A stretch of DNA of 64,000 nt from Microbulbifer donghaiensis (GTDB lineage: Bacteria; Pseudomonadota; Gammaproteobacteria; Pseudomonadales; Cellvibrionaceae). The DNA is taken from NCBI RefSeq assembly GCF_900129095.1, contig NZ_FQVA01000001.1, positions 682,001-746,000 of the forward strand. Reading direction: 5' to 3'. Position numbers and translations under genes: made by a program. Of the stretch, positions 43,562 to 55,342 are shown piece by piece (position 1 is the stretch's first letter; every line of letters starts with the position of its first letter). The notes beneath the pieces are model-generated. The model saw only the letters and a list, made by a program, of their open reading frames with translations. It ran no database searches and was not told the DNA's origin.

Positions 43562-43921
43562 TTACGCTGCCAGGGCTGCCTTGGCTTTTTCAACTACGGC
43601 AGCAAAAGCGGCTTTGTCGTAAACCGCCAGATCGGCCAGAACACGGCGATCCAGTGCGATGTCGGCCTTTTTCAGGCCGGCAATCAGGCGGCTGTAGCTC
43701 AGGCCTTCAGAGCGGGACTGGGCGTTGATACGAGTGATCCACAGAGCGCGGAAGTTACGCTTCTTGACACGACGGTCGCGGTAAGCGTACTGGCCGGCTT
43801 TGATCACCGCCTGCTTGGCTACGCGGAATACGCGCGAACGCGCACCGTAATAACCTTTAGCTTGCTTCAGAATTTTCTTGTGACGACGACGCGCCTCTAC
43901 ACCACGTTTTACACGGGCCAT
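43562..43921 (-). CDS. rplT: 50S ribosomal protein L20
   Basis: A 119-residue r-protein: [57 protein letters not shown]. Binds 23S rRNA early in assembly. In E. coli L20 also represses its own operon. It follows rpmI by 36 bases, and a strong terminator lies after it. Confidence 0.98.
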   Translation of the reverse strand: MARVKRGVEARRRHKKILKQAKGYYGARSRVFRVAKQAVIKAGQYAYRDRRVKKRNFRALWITRINAQSRSEGLSYSRLIAGLKKADIALDRRVLADLAVYDKAAFAAVVEKAKAALAA

Positions 43922-43957
43922 AACTCTATCCTCTTAAACCTTTTAGCGATGAGCCAA

Positions 43958-44152
43958 TTACTTGGCGCGCAGCATGCGATCGACCAGGGTGGCGTCAGAC
44001 TTGTTCATGGTCTGAGTGCCGCGCAGCTGACGCTTACGCTTGGTGGTCATCTTGGTGAGGATGTGGCTCTTGTTAGCGTGCTTGTGCTTGTAGCCCGCAG
44101 CCGTCTTCTTGAAGCGCTTGGCGGCGCCACTGTGCGTTTTTGCTTTCGGCAT
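43958..44152 (-). CDS. rpmI: 50S ribosomal protein L35
   Basis: A 64-residue r-protein starting [21 protein letters not shown] four-codon upstream extension is rejected because the family begins MPK. It lies between infC and rplT as usual. The 148-base leader before it contains a CGCCGG / CCGGCG hairpin that may take part in L20 control. Confidence 0.97.
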   Translation of the reverse strand: MPKAKTHSGAAKRFKKTAAGYKHKHANKSHILTKMTTKRKRQLRGTQTMNKSDATLVDRMLRAK

Positions 44153-44300
44153 TTTGTACTCCAAAAGTAATTAAGTGCCTGCGAACAGGCTTCTTTCAAA
44201 TAACCGCCGGAAGCCGGCGGCGTTGCGAGAGTGGGGAGGCAGCCGTCGCCCAACCACTTCTCAAAGGAGACCTGAGGGTAGCTTAGCGCTTCTCAGGATC

Positions 44301-44840
44301 TCACTTTTTCTTCTTGATGGGAGCAATCACCATGATCATCTGGCGGCCTTCCAGCTTCGGCCGCTGCTCCACGGTGCCCAGTTCTTCCAGGTCTTTCTCG
44401 ATGCGCTGCATCATTTCCATACCCAGTTCCTGGTGCGCCATCTCACGGCCGCGGAATCGCAGGGATACCTTGGCCTTGTCGCCCGCCTCCAGGAAGCGGC
44501 TCAGGTTGCGCAGTTTGATCTGGTAGTCCCCGATATCGGTACCGGGGCGGAACTTCATTTCCTTGATCTGCTGCTGCTTCTGCTTCTTCTTGGCGGCGTT
44601 CTTGGCCTTTTTGGCCTCAAACACGTGCTTTCCGTAGTCCATAACCTTACAGACTATCGGATCGGAGTCCGGCGAAATTTCAACGAGATCCAGACTGGCT
44701 TTCTGCGCGGCTTCCAGTGCGTCATCCAGGGAGACAATGCCTACCTGCTCGCCGTCGGCGCCAATGAGGCGAACTTCCGACGCCTCGATCTGATCATTGA
44801 TGCGGGCCTTCTTAGACCCTCCCTTGCTCTCTCGTTTAAT
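44301..44840 (-). CDS. infC: translation initiation factor IF-3 (ATT start)
   Basis: A 179-residue IF-3 (E. coli 180). The conserved sequence begins well upstream of the first [23 protein letters not shown], then [20 protein letters not shown] and [13 protein letters not shown], and ends [12 protein letters not shown]. The only suitable start in frame is ATT at 44838-44840, nine bases after a CGGAG ribosome site. Rare AUU initiation is the known device by which IF-3 limits its own synthesis. An ATG-only search would miss the first 66 residues. It follows thrS by 14 bases. Confidence 0.95.
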   Translation of the reverse strand: MKRESKGGSKKARINDQIEASEVRLIGADGEQVGIVSLDDALEAAQKASLDLVEISPDSDPIVCKVMDYGKHVFEAKKAKNAAKKKQKQQQIKEMKFRPGTDIGDYQIKLRNLSRFLEAGDKAKVSLRFRGREMAHQELGMEMMQRIEKDLEELGTVEQRPKLEGRQMIMVIAPIKKKK

Positions 44841-44854
44841 AGCTATCGTCTCCG

Positions 44855-46783
44855 TTAATTTTCAGAAATAGACAAACGGCCGCGGCGATCCACATCCTGG
44901 CCAAGAATCTCGAGGAATGACTCAAAAGTCATGGTTCCGAGATCTTCACCGCTGCGTGTTCGCACGGCAACCGTCTGGCTTTCTACTTCCTTATCGCCGA
45001 TTACCAGCAGATAAGGAACACGCTGAAGCGTGTGCTCGCGGATTTTAAAGCCGATCTTCTCGTTTCTCAAGTCGGCCGCAGCGCGATACTGCAGGGCGCC
45101 GAGGCGCTCTTCCAGATCGCGACAGAAATCCGCCTGGCGGTCAGTGATATTCAGGATCGCCACCTGCTGCGGGGCCAGCCAGGTCGGGAAGGCACCCTCG
45201 TAGTGCTCGATCAGGATACCGATGAAGCGCTCGAAGGAACCCAGCGCCGCGCGGTGCAGCATGACCGGGGTCTGGCGCGAGCCATCTTCCGCCACATACT
45301 GGGCGTCCAGGCGGCCCGGCATGGAGAAGTCCACCTGAATGGTACCGCACTGCCAGACTCGGCCGAGGCAGTCCTTCAGGGAGAACTCGATCTTGGGCCC
45401 GTAGAAGGCGCCCTCGCCCGGCAGCTCTTCCCACGGCAGGCCGGCGGCGTCCAGTGCATTGGCCAGCGCCTTCTCGGCCTTGTCCCAGCTCTCGTCGGAA
45501 CCGACGCGCTGTTCCGGGCGGGTGGAAAGGCGGTAGATAACGTCGTCGAAGCCGAAATCCTTGTACACGGAGTGCAGCAGCTCCATGAAATCGGACACTT
45601 CCGACTGGATCTGGCCTTCGGCACAGAAAATGTGACCGTCGTCCTGCACGAAGCCGCGCACGCGCATGAGGCCGTGCAGGGAGCCGGACGGCTCGCTGCG
45701 GTGACAGGAGCCGAATTCCGCCAGACGCAACGGCAGATCGCGGTAGCTGCGCAATCCCTGGTTGAACACCTGCACGTGGCAGGGGCAGTTCATCGGCTTG
45801 ATTGCGAACTGGCGCTCCTCACTGGTGAGGGTGAACATGTCGTCGCCGAACTTGTCCGCGTGACCGGATTTGCGCCATAGAGAGAAGTCCACCAGCTGCG
45901 GGGTCTTGATCTCTTTGTAGCCGTATTCGCGCTGGCGACGGCGCATGTACTGCTCGATGGTGCTGTAGATGGTCCAGCCATTCGGGTGCCAGAACACCAT
46001 GCCCGGCGCCTCTTCCTGGATATGGAAGAGATCGTATTTCTTCGCCAGCTTGCGGTGGTCGCGCTTCTCCGCCTCTTCGATGCGGTGCAGGTAGGCCTTC
46101 AGGTCTTTCTTGTTGGCCCAGGCGGTGCCGTAGACACGCGTCAGCATCTCGTTGCTGGCGTCGCCGCGCCAGTAGGCGCCGGCCACCTTGGTCAGCTTGA
46201 ACGCCTTGAGCTTGCCGGTGGACGGCACATGCGGGCCGCGGCACAGATCCTCGAAGTCACCCTGGCGGTACAGGGAGATATCTTCGTTGGTGGGAATACT
46301 GGCGATGATCTCCGCCTTGTACTCCTCACCCATCTCGCGGAAGTACTTCACCGCATCGTCGCGCGGCAGCAGGCGGCGATTGACCGGAATATCTTCCTTG
46401 GCCAGCTCTTCCATGCGCTGCTCAATTTTCTCCAGATCTTCCGGAGTAAACTGGCGCTCATAGGCGAAATCGTAATAGAAGCCGTCCTCGATCACCGGAC
46501 CGATGGTGACCTGCGCGCCGGGATACAGCTGCTTGACCGCCTGGGCCAGCAGGTGCGCGGTAGAGTGACGGATAACCTCCAGCCCCTCCGGCTGGCGATC
46601 GGTAATAATGGCCAGTTCCGCGTCGCGGTCGATCACATAGCTGGTGTCGACCTCTTTGCCGTCGACCACACCGGCAAGCGCAGCTTTGGCGAGACCGGGG
46701 CCGATATCATTGGCAACGTCGTATACGGAAACAGGGCTGGAAAATTCTCGACGGGAACCGTCGGGGAGAGTGACAACAGGCAT
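44855..46783 (-). CDS. thrS: threonyl-tRNA synthetase
   Basis: A 642-residue class II synthetase (E. coli 642). It has TGS and editing domains at the N-terminus ([40 protein letters not shown]), the catalytic core with [13 protein letters not shown] and motif 2 ECRR-like [20 protein letters not shown], and the anticodon-binding domain ending near [12 protein letters not shown]. It forms a cluster with infC-rpmI-rplT downstream. The 46784-46989 gap upstream has no gene. Confidence 0.98.
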   Translation of the reverse strand: MPVVTLPDGSRREFSSPVSVYDVANDIGPGLAKAALAGVVDGKEVDTSYVIDRDAELAIITDRQPEGLEVIRHSTAHLLAQAVKQLYPGAQVTIGPVIEDGFYYDFAYERQFTPEDLEKIEQRMEELAKEDIPVNRRLLPRDDAVKYFREMGEEYKAEIIASIPTNEDISLYRQGDFEDLCRGPHVPSTGKLKAFKLTKVAGAYWRGDASNEMLTRVYGTAWANKKDLKAYLHRIEEAEKRDHRKLAKKYDLFHIQEEAPGMVFWHPNGWTIYSTIEQYMRRRQREYGYKEIKTPQLVDFSLWRKSGHADKFGDDMFTLTSEERQFAIKPMNCPCHVQVFNQGLRSYRDLPLRLAEFGSCHRSEPSGSLHGLMRVRGFVQDDGHIFCAEGQIQSEVSDFMELLHSVYKDFGFDDVIYRLSTRPEQRVGSDESWDKAEKALANALDAAGLPWEELPGEGAFYGPKIEFSLKDCLGRVWQCGTIQVDFSMPGRLDAQYVAEDGSRQTPVMLHRAALGSFERFIGILIEHYEGAFPTWLAPQQVAILNITDRQADFCRDLEERLGALQYRAAADLRNEKIGFKIREHTLQRVPYLLVIGDKEVESQTVAVRTRSGEDLGTMTFESFLEILGQDVDRRGRLSISEN

Positions 46784-46989
46784 TGTACTTCCTTATCTAT
46801 CAGTGGCGATCCCTACCAAAGACCGCGTGAACGTATGTAGCTGATTTTGGGAGTGCGGTGCATGGATGCACCGCCGCCGGCACCTGGCCGGCGCGAGCTT
46901 TGAAAAACCAGCAAAATCACATTTTGTGCAGATTTTTCAAAGCGACCTTTGCGAAGCGACAGGATGTCGATTTGCAAAGTGCAGGTAAA

Positions 46990-47066
<77 letters not shown>

Positions 47067-47225
47067 TCTACTCTGCAGCGGGGAGCCCCTGGCTGCGAAG
47101 AGCGCGAACTTTAGCACCGGTTTTCAGCGTTTTCAACAACTTAGTGAACGCCTTTGCCGGAAACGTCGATCGCCTTCGCGGGTCACCCCAACAGGACAGG
47201 AAAACGACCGAAACCCGATGTCGAG

Positions 47226-47300
47226 CCCCTGATGCCGGTGGCCGTCCGGGAAATATTTACCGACAAGGTTTTTTTCCCGGGCGGCGGCCGGCATCAGGGG
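47226..47300. repeat. palindromic repeat family, copy 1 (downstream of uvrB)
   Basis: Perfect 13-base arms CCCCTGATGCCGG / CCGGCATCAGGGG enclose GTCCGGGAAATATTTACCGA and a T-rich stretch ending CCCGGG. A diverged copy with the same inner order (GTCCGGGAAA, CCGATAAGGTTGTTT, CCGGAC) lies at 63701-63776. This copy also acts as a likely uvrB terminator. Confidence 0.6.
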
Positions 47301-47324
47301 TGCCACCCGAATTGCCTCCCCCGA

Positions 47325-49334
<2,010 letters not shown>

Positions 49335-49520
49335 AAATCTCACCGCCAAAACCAACTGAAAAGCAATCTGCGATTGTAGAGCCTGCTCCCAGGCCCCACA
49401 AATCCAGGACAGATCAAAGTTCCATCTGCCACCAGCCCGAGCGAGCTGGTGACTTTTCGCTCAACCACCAGTAAAAAATAAACTCCTGACAAATCAATTA
49501 CTTAAAGTGCAAAAAAGGGG

Positions 49521-49547
49521 TTGACCCGCACGAAAGGCCTCTATAAT
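49521..49547 (+). promoter_or_regulatory. sigma-70 promoter of tRNA-Asn
   Basis: TTGACC at 49521 and TATAAT at 49542 (15-base spacer; TAATAT at 49544 gives 17) lie about 50 bases before the tRNA. The remaining uvrB-tRNA gap (49335-49595) holds nothing else I can name. Confidence 0.75.
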
Positions 49548-49595
49548 ATACGCGCCATCTGAACGGCACTGCACACAAGCAAGCCGCTAAGAAAT

Positions 49596-49671
49596 TCCGC
49601 CTTAGCTCAGTTGGTAGAGCAAATGACTGTTAATCATTGGGTCGCTGGTTCGAGCCCAGCAGGCGGAGCCA
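49596..49671 (+). tRNA. tRNA-Asn (anticodon GTT)
   Basis: A 76-base tRNA with encoded CCA. The acceptor stem pairs TCCGCCT with AGGCGGA. The anticodon arm ATGACTGTTAATCAT gives GTT. The T arm has GGTTCGAGCCC. It is the only plus-strand gene in this half of the window. Confidence 0.95.
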
Positions 49672-49720
49672 AATAGCAAAAAGGCCCCTCAGCGCGAGTT
49701 GAGGGGCCTTTTTGCTATTT
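49671..49720 (+). terminator. terminator of tRNA-Asn
   Basis: Twenty-base arms, AAATAGCAAAAAGGCCCCTC and its complement, surround a short loop, with T runs on both sides. A strong bidirectional terminator. Confidence 0.9.
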
Positions 49721-49843
49721 GGCTTTCAACTATTTGCCGGGCGAGAAGAGCCCAGTTGGGTGAGGCAAGCGTCTGCGACGTATACGTCGCGCGCAGTCGA
49801 ACGACGCCCATCTGTGATGGGCGGCCGGAGGAGCCAAACATGA

Positions 49844-50086
49844 AAGCCCTTAGCGAAAGCTAAGGGCTTCAGTTTTCTGACAAAGTTACACAGTCAAAAT
49901 TTAAGGCAAAGTGCTAGGACGAGTGTTTCGAACCGTCGGCGACAGGACGTCGCCGCCGGAGCTTACAGGGATGTATTCACAGCGCTTCGAAATACTCGTC
50001 CTAGTGCTTGGCCGCCACCGCACCGGCTCAAAACGAAATGCGGGGTTTATCAATAGTCTGAAGCCCTTAGCGAAAGCTAAGGGCTT
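49844..50086. repeat. intergenic repeat cluster with duplicated hairpin and long inverted repeat
   Basis: A 26-base hairpin (AAGCCCTTAGCGAAAGCTAA then GGGCTT) occurs exactly at 49844-49869 and 50061-50086. Between them, CTAGGACGAGTGTTTCGAA at 49914 and its complement at 49986-50004 (18 of 19 matching) bound a 91-base palindromic element, with an inner stem CGGCGAC / GTCGCCG. No gene lies in 49721-50142. Confidence 0.65.
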
Positions 50087-50142
50087 ATTTCGTTATGCGC
50101 CGGGTGGACACACACCGCGATGATCGGTGCCTGGATACAAAA

Positions 50143-50166
50143 AAGCCCTGCAATGCTGCAGGGCTT
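50143..50166 (-). terminator. terminator of the sugar-epimerase gene
   Basis: AAGCCCTGCA / TGCAGGGCTT stem followed by a T run on the minus strand, 29 bases after the stop codon of the dehydratase gene. Confidence 0.85.
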
Positions 50167-50194
50167 CTCGTGCATCATGGAAATTCGCCAGGGC

Positions 50195-52147
50195 TTAGCG
50201 ACGACCGGCATCCACCGGCAGCGGCAATCTCTCCACCTGCCCCACCTGGGGTGCCGGCTTGCTTTCGCGACGCTGCGTCCAAACCACATCCACCAGGCTC
50301 TGCTTGGGCGCATAATCTTTTACGGCCTCCATCAGTATCCGGTGAACTTCCTCACAATCGTGCCGGGTGCAAGCCTGCCGCAGTCCACCGATCAGTGTTT
50401 GGAGCCTTTCGCTGGCGAGCCGCTCTTCTTCGGCACGCATGATCATCGGATGGTCGGTTCCGGAAACATTGTCCCCAAGCAATAATTCTTCGTAGAGCTT
50501 TTCTCCGGGACGCAGACCGGTGATTTGGATTTCGATATCGCCATCCGGGTTCTCTTCATCCCGCACCGTGTGCCCCATGATCTGGATGAGGCGCTTGGCC
50601 AGATCGTAGATCCGCACCGGCTCGCCCATATCCAACACAAACACATCACCATTGCGCCCCATACTACCGGCCTGCAGCACCAGCTGTGCCGCCTCAGGGA
50701 TAGTCATGAAATAACGTGTCACCTTGGGGTGCGTGACCGTGACCGGACCGCCGGCATTAATCTGGTCAGTAAACAGCGGAATCACGGATCCAGATGAGCC
50801 GAGCACATTGCCGAAACGGACCATACACACACGGGTCTTGGCAAAACGGCGCCCGAAATCCTGGCACACCAGCTCGGCAAATCGCTTGGTCGCCCCCATC
50901 ACGTTGGTGGGGCGCACCGCTTTATCGGTTGAGATCAGCACGAACTGCTCGACGCCAAAGGCCTCGGCCGCCTCCAGTACGGACAGGGTGCCGAGGACAT
51001 TGTTGTCTGCACCCAGCACCACATTCTGCTCCACCAGCGGCACATGCTTGTAAGCCGCCGCATGGTAAATCGTGTGGATGGAGAAACTCTCGATAATCTC
51101 CGCCATGCGTACGCGATCGCGCACATCACCGAGAAGCGCCGTCACCTTCAGCTGATGCCCTTCGTCCTGCTGTTGCTGGTAGAGCTCCCGCTCGATCTGA
51201 TAAAGCGCATATTCCGAGGATTCCACCAGCACCAGGTGCGCTGGCCTCCACAGGGCAATCTGCCGGCACAACTCGGAACCGATAGAACCGCCCGCACCGG
51301 TTACCAGCACCACCTTGCCGCTGATGGAGCCGGCAATCAGGGCCTTTTCCGGCTCGACCGGCGCGCGGCCAAGGATATTCTCGTAGATCTGTGACACATC
51401 GGCAGTGCGGCCGGCGCCATCGACAAGCTCCTCCAGCCCTGGAATCACCTTAACCACCAGCCCGCGCTCGCGCAGGCCGCGGGTAATTTCGCGGCGGCGG
51501 CGCTTCGGCACACCCGGCATCGCCAGTAGAACCTCGGAGATATCGCGCTCCACCACCACGTCGAGAATATTGCTCGGGTTATAGACGAGCACACCGTCGA
51601 TCAGTGTCTTCTGTTTGGAGGCATTGTCATCGAAGAAGGCCACCGGCTTGTAGATTTCGCCGTGTACCAGCGCCTTGTATAACTGCAGCCCGGCGGTACC
51701 CGCACCGTAAATGGCGACGCGGGTCTTGTGAATTTCCAGCGCCATCTGGTAATAAATGCGCACCAGCCAGCGGGAGCCACCGACGGCAATCAGGGCGAAA
51801 CACCAGTAGATGACCGGCACCGAACGCGGCACCCCGGCGAAGGTAAGATAGGAAGCTACCGCGAGCACAACTGCGGAAGCAGTGACTCCCTGCAGCACCG
51901 CCACAATGGCCTGCTGCCCCATATAGCGGATGACCGTGCGGTAGAGACCGAGGCGTAGAAAGATGAAGCTGCTGGAGGCAAGTGTCAGCGCCAGGCAGAT
52001 CAGCATCTCCACCTCCAGCGCCGGAGACAGCCCGTTGACCCGGATCGCCATCGCCATCACAAAGGCGAAGCTCAACATCAACAGATCAAAAAGCAGCATC
52101 AAAACCGGCTTATGATGCTTATGTACGGTCCGCCAGATGCGTGTCAC
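50195..52147 (-). CDS. membrane nucleotide-sugar 4,6-dehydratase (WbpM/CapD-like)
   Basis: About 650 residues. Four N-terminal membrane segments (to about residue 120) precede a CoA-binding-like Rossmann region with AIYGAGTAGLQLYKAL. The catalytic SDR domain follows: NAD motif VVLVTGAGGSIGSELCRQIA near 285, ISTDKAVRPTNVMG replacing the usual YxxxK in this subfamily, and GLRPGEKLYEELL. This is the WbpM/CapD/FlaA1 long form, which makes UDP-4-keto-sugars for O-antigen or capsule. It lies downstream of WbpL/WecA-like and epimerase genes. The GTG at 52147 after GGGGG is preferred; an ATG at 52177 lies in an octamer repeat. Confidence 0.88.
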   Translation of the reverse strand: MTRIWRTVHKHHKPVLMLLFDLLMLSFAFVMAMAIRVNGLSPALEVEMLICLALTLASSSFIFLRLGLYRTVIRYMGQQAIVAVLQGVTASAVVLAVASYLTFAGVPRSVPVIYWCFALIAVGGSRWLVRIYYQMALEIHKTRVAIYGAGTAGLQLYKALVHGEIYKPVAFFDDNASKQKTLIDGVLVYNPSNILDVVVERDISEVLLAMPGVPKRRRREITRGLRERGLVVKVIPGLEELVDGAGRTADVSQIYENILGRAPVEPEKALIAGSISGKVVLVTGAGGSIGSELCRQIALWRPAHLVLVESSEYALYQIERELYQQQQDEGHQLKVTALLGDVRDRVRMAEIIESFSIHTIYHAAAYKHVPLVEQNVVLGADNNVLGTLSVLEAAEAFGVEQFVLISTDKAVRPTNVMGATKRFAELVCQDFGRRFAKTRVCMVRFGNVLGSSGSVIPLFTDQINAGGPVTVTHPKVTRYFMTIPEAAQLVLQAGSMGRNGDVFVLDMGEPVRIYDLAKRLIQIMGHTVRDEENPDGDIEIQITGLRPGEKLYEELLLGDNVSGTDHPMIMRAEEERLASERLQTLIGGLRQACTRHDCEEVHRILMEAVKDYAPKQSLVDVVWTQRRESKPAPQVGQVERLPLPVDAGRR

Positions 52148-52163
52148 ATAGCCCCCAGATTTT

Positions 52164-52191
52164 CCCCATTTCCCCATTTCCCCATTTCCCC
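52164..52191. repeat. octanucleotide tandem repeat at the dehydratase start
   Basis: CCCCATTT repeated three times plus CCCC. On the coding strand each unit contains an ATG, and units are 8 bases, so successive ATGs are in different frames. It sits 16-44 bases before the likely GTG start. Confidence 0.75.
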
Positions 52192-52228
52192 ACTCGCGGC
52201 CCCCTGCCCCACACAGGGTCCCGACCGG

Positions 52229-53116
52229 TTACACCAGGCCGAGTATTGCCAACGCAAGCGCCAGTATAGACGTACTCAACATAAATCCCAGCTGCCAGTA
52301 CAGCGTTTTTTTCACCCCAATACGCAGCGCACTGCGCTGGTAGATATGGTCGCGATGCGCTTCCCACCAGCGCTGTCCCGCCAGCACCCGACGCAGCAGC
52401 GTAAAGCTAGCGTCCAACCAGAAGGGTGCGAACACAATGATTGGCACCAGCAAACCAAAAGCACCGCGCTGCCAACCGTAAAGACTGACGGCCACCACAG
52501 CCAGCCCCAGGGTCGTGGAGCCCGCATCGCCCAGGAAGATACTGGCCGACGGCCAGTTGAAGCGCAGGAATACCAGCGCACAGACAACCAGCAGCGTACA
52601 GACACCGGCGATATCGCCCTGCCCGCGCAGACCAGAGACGAATCCCAATGTCGCGAAACCGATGGCCGTCATACTGCCTGCGAGGCCATCCATACCATCC
52701 ATAAAATTGTACAGATTGATCATCCATACACCGCCCAGTAAGAGCAGCGGGTACCACCACCAAGTGAGCGGCTGCGGCAAAGCGGACAGCACCAGGGCCA
52801 CGGCCAGCAAATGGACTGAAAAGCGGATGCGTGCAGCAACGTGCCGCAGGTCATCGATTACCGAGACGGCCAACAGCAGCACAAATCCCGCCATCAATGA
52901 CAATGGTAACGAGACGGGGCTCGCGACCAGCGCCGCCAAACAGCCGGCGATTAGCGCCCAGCCACCAGTCCTCGGCACTGGCGTTTCATGCATGGAGCGA
53001 TGGTTCGGCAGGTCTAGCGCGAATTCGCGCAAATTGGACAGCAACACAACGGTTACTCCGTAGCTGACCACAACTGCCAGTACCGCTGGGGGCAACCACC
53101 CCCCCATAAACTCCAT
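52229..53116 (-). CDS. polyprenyl-phosphate sugar-phosphate transferase (WbpL/WecA-like)
   Basis: A 295-residue polytopic inner-membrane protein of the MraY/WecA glycosyltransferase-4 family, about nine to ten membrane segments. It transfers a sugar 1-phosphate from a UDP-sugar to undecaprenyl phosphate and starts a surface polysaccharide. Motifs: VIDDLRHV near 87, MINLYNFMDGMDGLAG near 133 and FLGDAGSTTLG near 195, all typical, and HRDHIYQR near 257. The start overlaps the upstream epimerase stop by one base (TGATG). It groups with the epimerase and dehydratase as an O-antigen initiation unit. Confidence 0.9.
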   Translation of the reverse strand: MEFMGGWLPPAVLAVVVSYGVTVVLLSNLREFALDLPNHRSMHETPVPRTGGWALIAGCLAALVASPVSLPLSLMAGFVLLLAVSVIDDLRHVAARIRFSVHLLAVALVLSALPQPLTWWWYPLLLLGGVWMINLYNFMDGMDGLAGSMTAIGFATLGFVSGLRGQGDIAGVCTLLVVCALVFLRFNWPSASIFLGDAGSTTLGLAVVAVSLYGWQRGAFGLLVPIIVFAPFWLDASFTLLRRVLAGQRWWEAHRDHIYQRSALRIGVKKTLYWQLGFMLSTSILALALAILGLV

Positions 53117-54042
53117 CAGGCAACCCCTTGCAAAAACTGGCTGTATCTCTCTTCAGCACGCCACGGCAGTGCGCGACGCAATCGAGCGGCACTATAAAGT
53201 TCGCTCTGCTCCAGCTCAAGTAAAGCGCGGACAACCGACAGGCCCCGCAGGGGGCGCAGTGGCGCCAGTACCAGGGAAGTCAGACGCCTACTGGTCCGCA
53301 CATGTACACCGGTCAACGCGAGAATGATGCCTGCCAGGTCGTAATAGTTGGGCTCGGCGACGATATAGACCTGCCGGTCACAGTATTCCGCCTCCGCCAG
53401 CAGGACGATTGCCCGCACCAGATCCTGAAGATTGATAACGCTGCGGCGACCACTGGCTGGCAACACCGGGGCCAAACGGCCCAGAATACTCAACCGCCCC
53501 CGCCAGCGCCCGGCTTTACCACCTCTTTGGGCATTCTCGTTTTCGCAGCCGTAAACCGCTGCCGGACGAACCAGGTTGACCCGGCACCGGCATTGTTCGG
53601 ACAGCAACTGCTGCTCGCCCAGCCACTTGCTGTATCCGTAGACATCTTTCGCCGGCGAGCCGGTATCCTCATCCGCAACCCGGCCCTGCGGCGGGCAGAC
53701 CGCCTTGACACTGGAGAGGTAAGTAAAAGACTCGGCACCCGCGGCTTCCGCAAATCGCAGCAGCAGCGTCGGGCAGTCACTGTTGAGCCAGCGCGCGAGA
53801 CCCGGACTACGCTCACAGTCAGACCTGCCGGCCAGTCCGGCCGCGTAGATCACCCGGTCACCGGTCTGGAAAAGAGAGGAAAAATCACCGTCGGGCGTCA
53901 GTGAGAGAGATCGGTGGTCACAACCTTCCGGGCCATTGGGGGCGCGAGATACAGACAGCACCAGCTGGCCGTCCGAAGCAAGGCGACGACAGAGTGCCTC
54001 GCCGATATATCCAGTGCCGCCTATTACCACCCAACGCGCCAT
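53116..54042 (-). CDS. NAD-dependent sugar epimerase/dehydratase
   Basis: A 308-residue extended short-chain dehydrogenase. The N-terminal VVIGGTGYIGEALCRRLASD carries the GxxGxxG NAD motif, and the active-site Y-x-x-x-K is YGYSKWLGEQQLL near residue 135. It resembles WbpV/WbpK-type 4-ketoreductases acting on nucleotide sugars in the same gene neighbourhood. Translation is coupled to the downstream transferase. The exact sugar cannot be told. Confidence 0.83.
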   Translation of the reverse strand: MARWVVIGGTGYIGEALCRRLASDGQLVLSVSRAPNGPEGCDHRSLSLTPDGDFSSLFQTGDRVIYAAGLAGRSDCERSPGLARWLNSDCPTLLLRFAEAAGAESFTYLSSVKAVCPPQGRVADEDTGSPAKDVYGYSKWLGEQQLLSEQCRCRVNLVRPAAVYGCENENAQRGGKAGRWRGRLSILGRLAPVLPASGRRSVINLQDLVRAIVLLAEAEYCDRQVYIVAEPNYYDLAGIILALTGVHVRTSRRLTSLVLAPLRPLRGLSVVRALLELEQSELYSAARLRRALPWRAEERYSQFLQGVA

Positions 54043-54129
54043 CTGTTGTGTTACCCACAGTAGTTCTTTTCCCGAGACACTAGTCGACAGTCAACTACTA
54101 AACTGCCGACTGTGCACGGATTGTTAAAT

Positions 54130-54438
54130 TTAGAGCTGAATCCTGTCGCGATTCTTCTCCAGGGTTGCGGTGCCTATGCCTTTGATCTCGAGCAACTGCT
54201 CAATCGAGGTAAATGGCCCCTTCTCCTCGCGGTATTTGACGATCAATTCCGCGCGAGCAGCGCCGACACCTTCGAGCTTTTCAGCCAGTTCGGTAGCCGA
54301 GGCGCTGTTGAGATTGACCGTTACTACAGCCATCTGCGTATTATCGGTCTGCATGTCATCGGCAACGGCAAGTGCCGAGGTACAGATCATAAGCAGCGCG
54401 GCGAATATGATAGAAATTGGTGTACGGATAAGATTCAT
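54130..54438 (-). CDS. exported ComEA-like helix-hairpin-helix protein
   Basis: A 102-residue protein with an N-terminal signal peptide (IRTPISIIFAALLMICTSAL, then AVADD) and a C-terminal pair of helix-hairpin-helix motifs: VNLNSASATELAEKLEGVGA and SIEQLLEIKGIGTATLEKNR. This is the ComEA DNA-binding fold, found in periplasmic DNA-uptake proteins. A GGGAG site six bases before the ATG at 54438 supports this start over an upstream codon at 54471. No other competence gene is adjacent. The family is clear, but the role in uptake is inferred. Confidence 0.85.
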   Translation of the reverse strand: MNLIRTPISIIFAALLMICTSALAVADDMQTDNTQMAVVTVNLNSASATELAEKLEGVGAARAELIVKYREEKGPFTSIEQLLEIKGIGTATLEKNRDRIQL

Positions 54439-54573
54439 TACGAACTCCCAGTGAACATTAATTATTTTCACATTGGGACTGCGTTTACTCCCCCAACCCG
54501 CGACACTTTACCAACTCATTGCGCGCCTTTGGTCACTAAATGATTACACGCCATTACAACAGCGTTACATCGA

Positions 54574-55299
54574 TTATTCCGCGCCGATCTCCGCCAGAAT
54601 TTTTCGCAACGCCTGCATCGGGTCCGCTGCGGCAGTAATCGGCCGACCGATCACCAGATAATCGGCCCCCCATTCCAGTGCCTGGGCTGGGGTCACGATT
54701 CGCCGCTGATCATCGGCGGCAGCGCCGGCCGGACGGATGCCGGGCGTCACCAGGGCAAACTCCGCGCCACATTGGCGGCGCAGAGCCTGAGCTTCCTGCG
54801 CAGAACAAACGACACCATCCAGGCCGGCATCCTCAGCCAGGGCAGCGAGAGACAACACCTGCTCTTCAAGGGTGCGCTCCACGCCGATGGCCGCCAACTC
54901 TTCCGGCGCAGTGCTCGTCAGGACAGTCACTCCGATCAGCAGCGGTTTACGCTCGCCATACGGGCGCAACGCCTCAACAGCCGCTGCCATCATACGCGCA
55001 CCGCCACTCGCATGGACATTGACCATCCAGACCCCCAACTCTGCAGCCGCTCTCACCGCGGAGGCGACAGTATTGGGAATATCGTGAAACTTGAGATCGA
55101 GGAAAACCTGAAAGTCCCGTGACACCAACTCTTTGACGAGCTGCGGCCCGGCAATGGTGAACAGCTCCTTGCCGACCTTGACACGACACAGGCTGGGATC
55201 GAGCTGATCCGCCATCGCCAGTGCAGCTTCGGCGTTGTCGTAGTCCAGCGCGACAACGACAGGGGAAGAAACCTGAGATTGCAAAGATATACCTCTCAT
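54574..55299 (-). CDS. pyrF: orotidine 5'-phosphate decarboxylase
   Basis: A 241-residue TIM-barrel enzyme that makes UMP, the last step of de novo pyrimidine synthesis. The catalytic motif [12 protein letters not shown] near residue 66 has the paired Asp/Lys. VVALDYDN near the N-terminus and [12 protein letters not shown] near the C-terminus bind substrate phosphate. It follows lapB, as in many gammaproteobacteria, with 43 bases between the genes. Confidence 0.96.
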   Translation of the reverse strand: MRGISLQSQVSSPVVVALDYDNAEAALAMADQLDPSLCRVKVGKELFTIAGPQLVKELVSRDFQVFLDLKFHDIPNTVASAVRAAAELGVWMVNVHASGGARMMAAAVEALRPYGERKPLLIGVTVLTSTAPEELAAIGVERTLEEQVLSLAALAEDAGLDGVVCSAQEAQALRRQCGAEFALVTPGIRPAGAAADDQRRIVTPAQALEWGADYLVIGRPITAAADPMQALRKILAEIGAE

Positions 55300-55342
55300 T
55301 AGCGCGCCCGGCGCGCCCTATTCGTGGACAATGGTTGACCGC

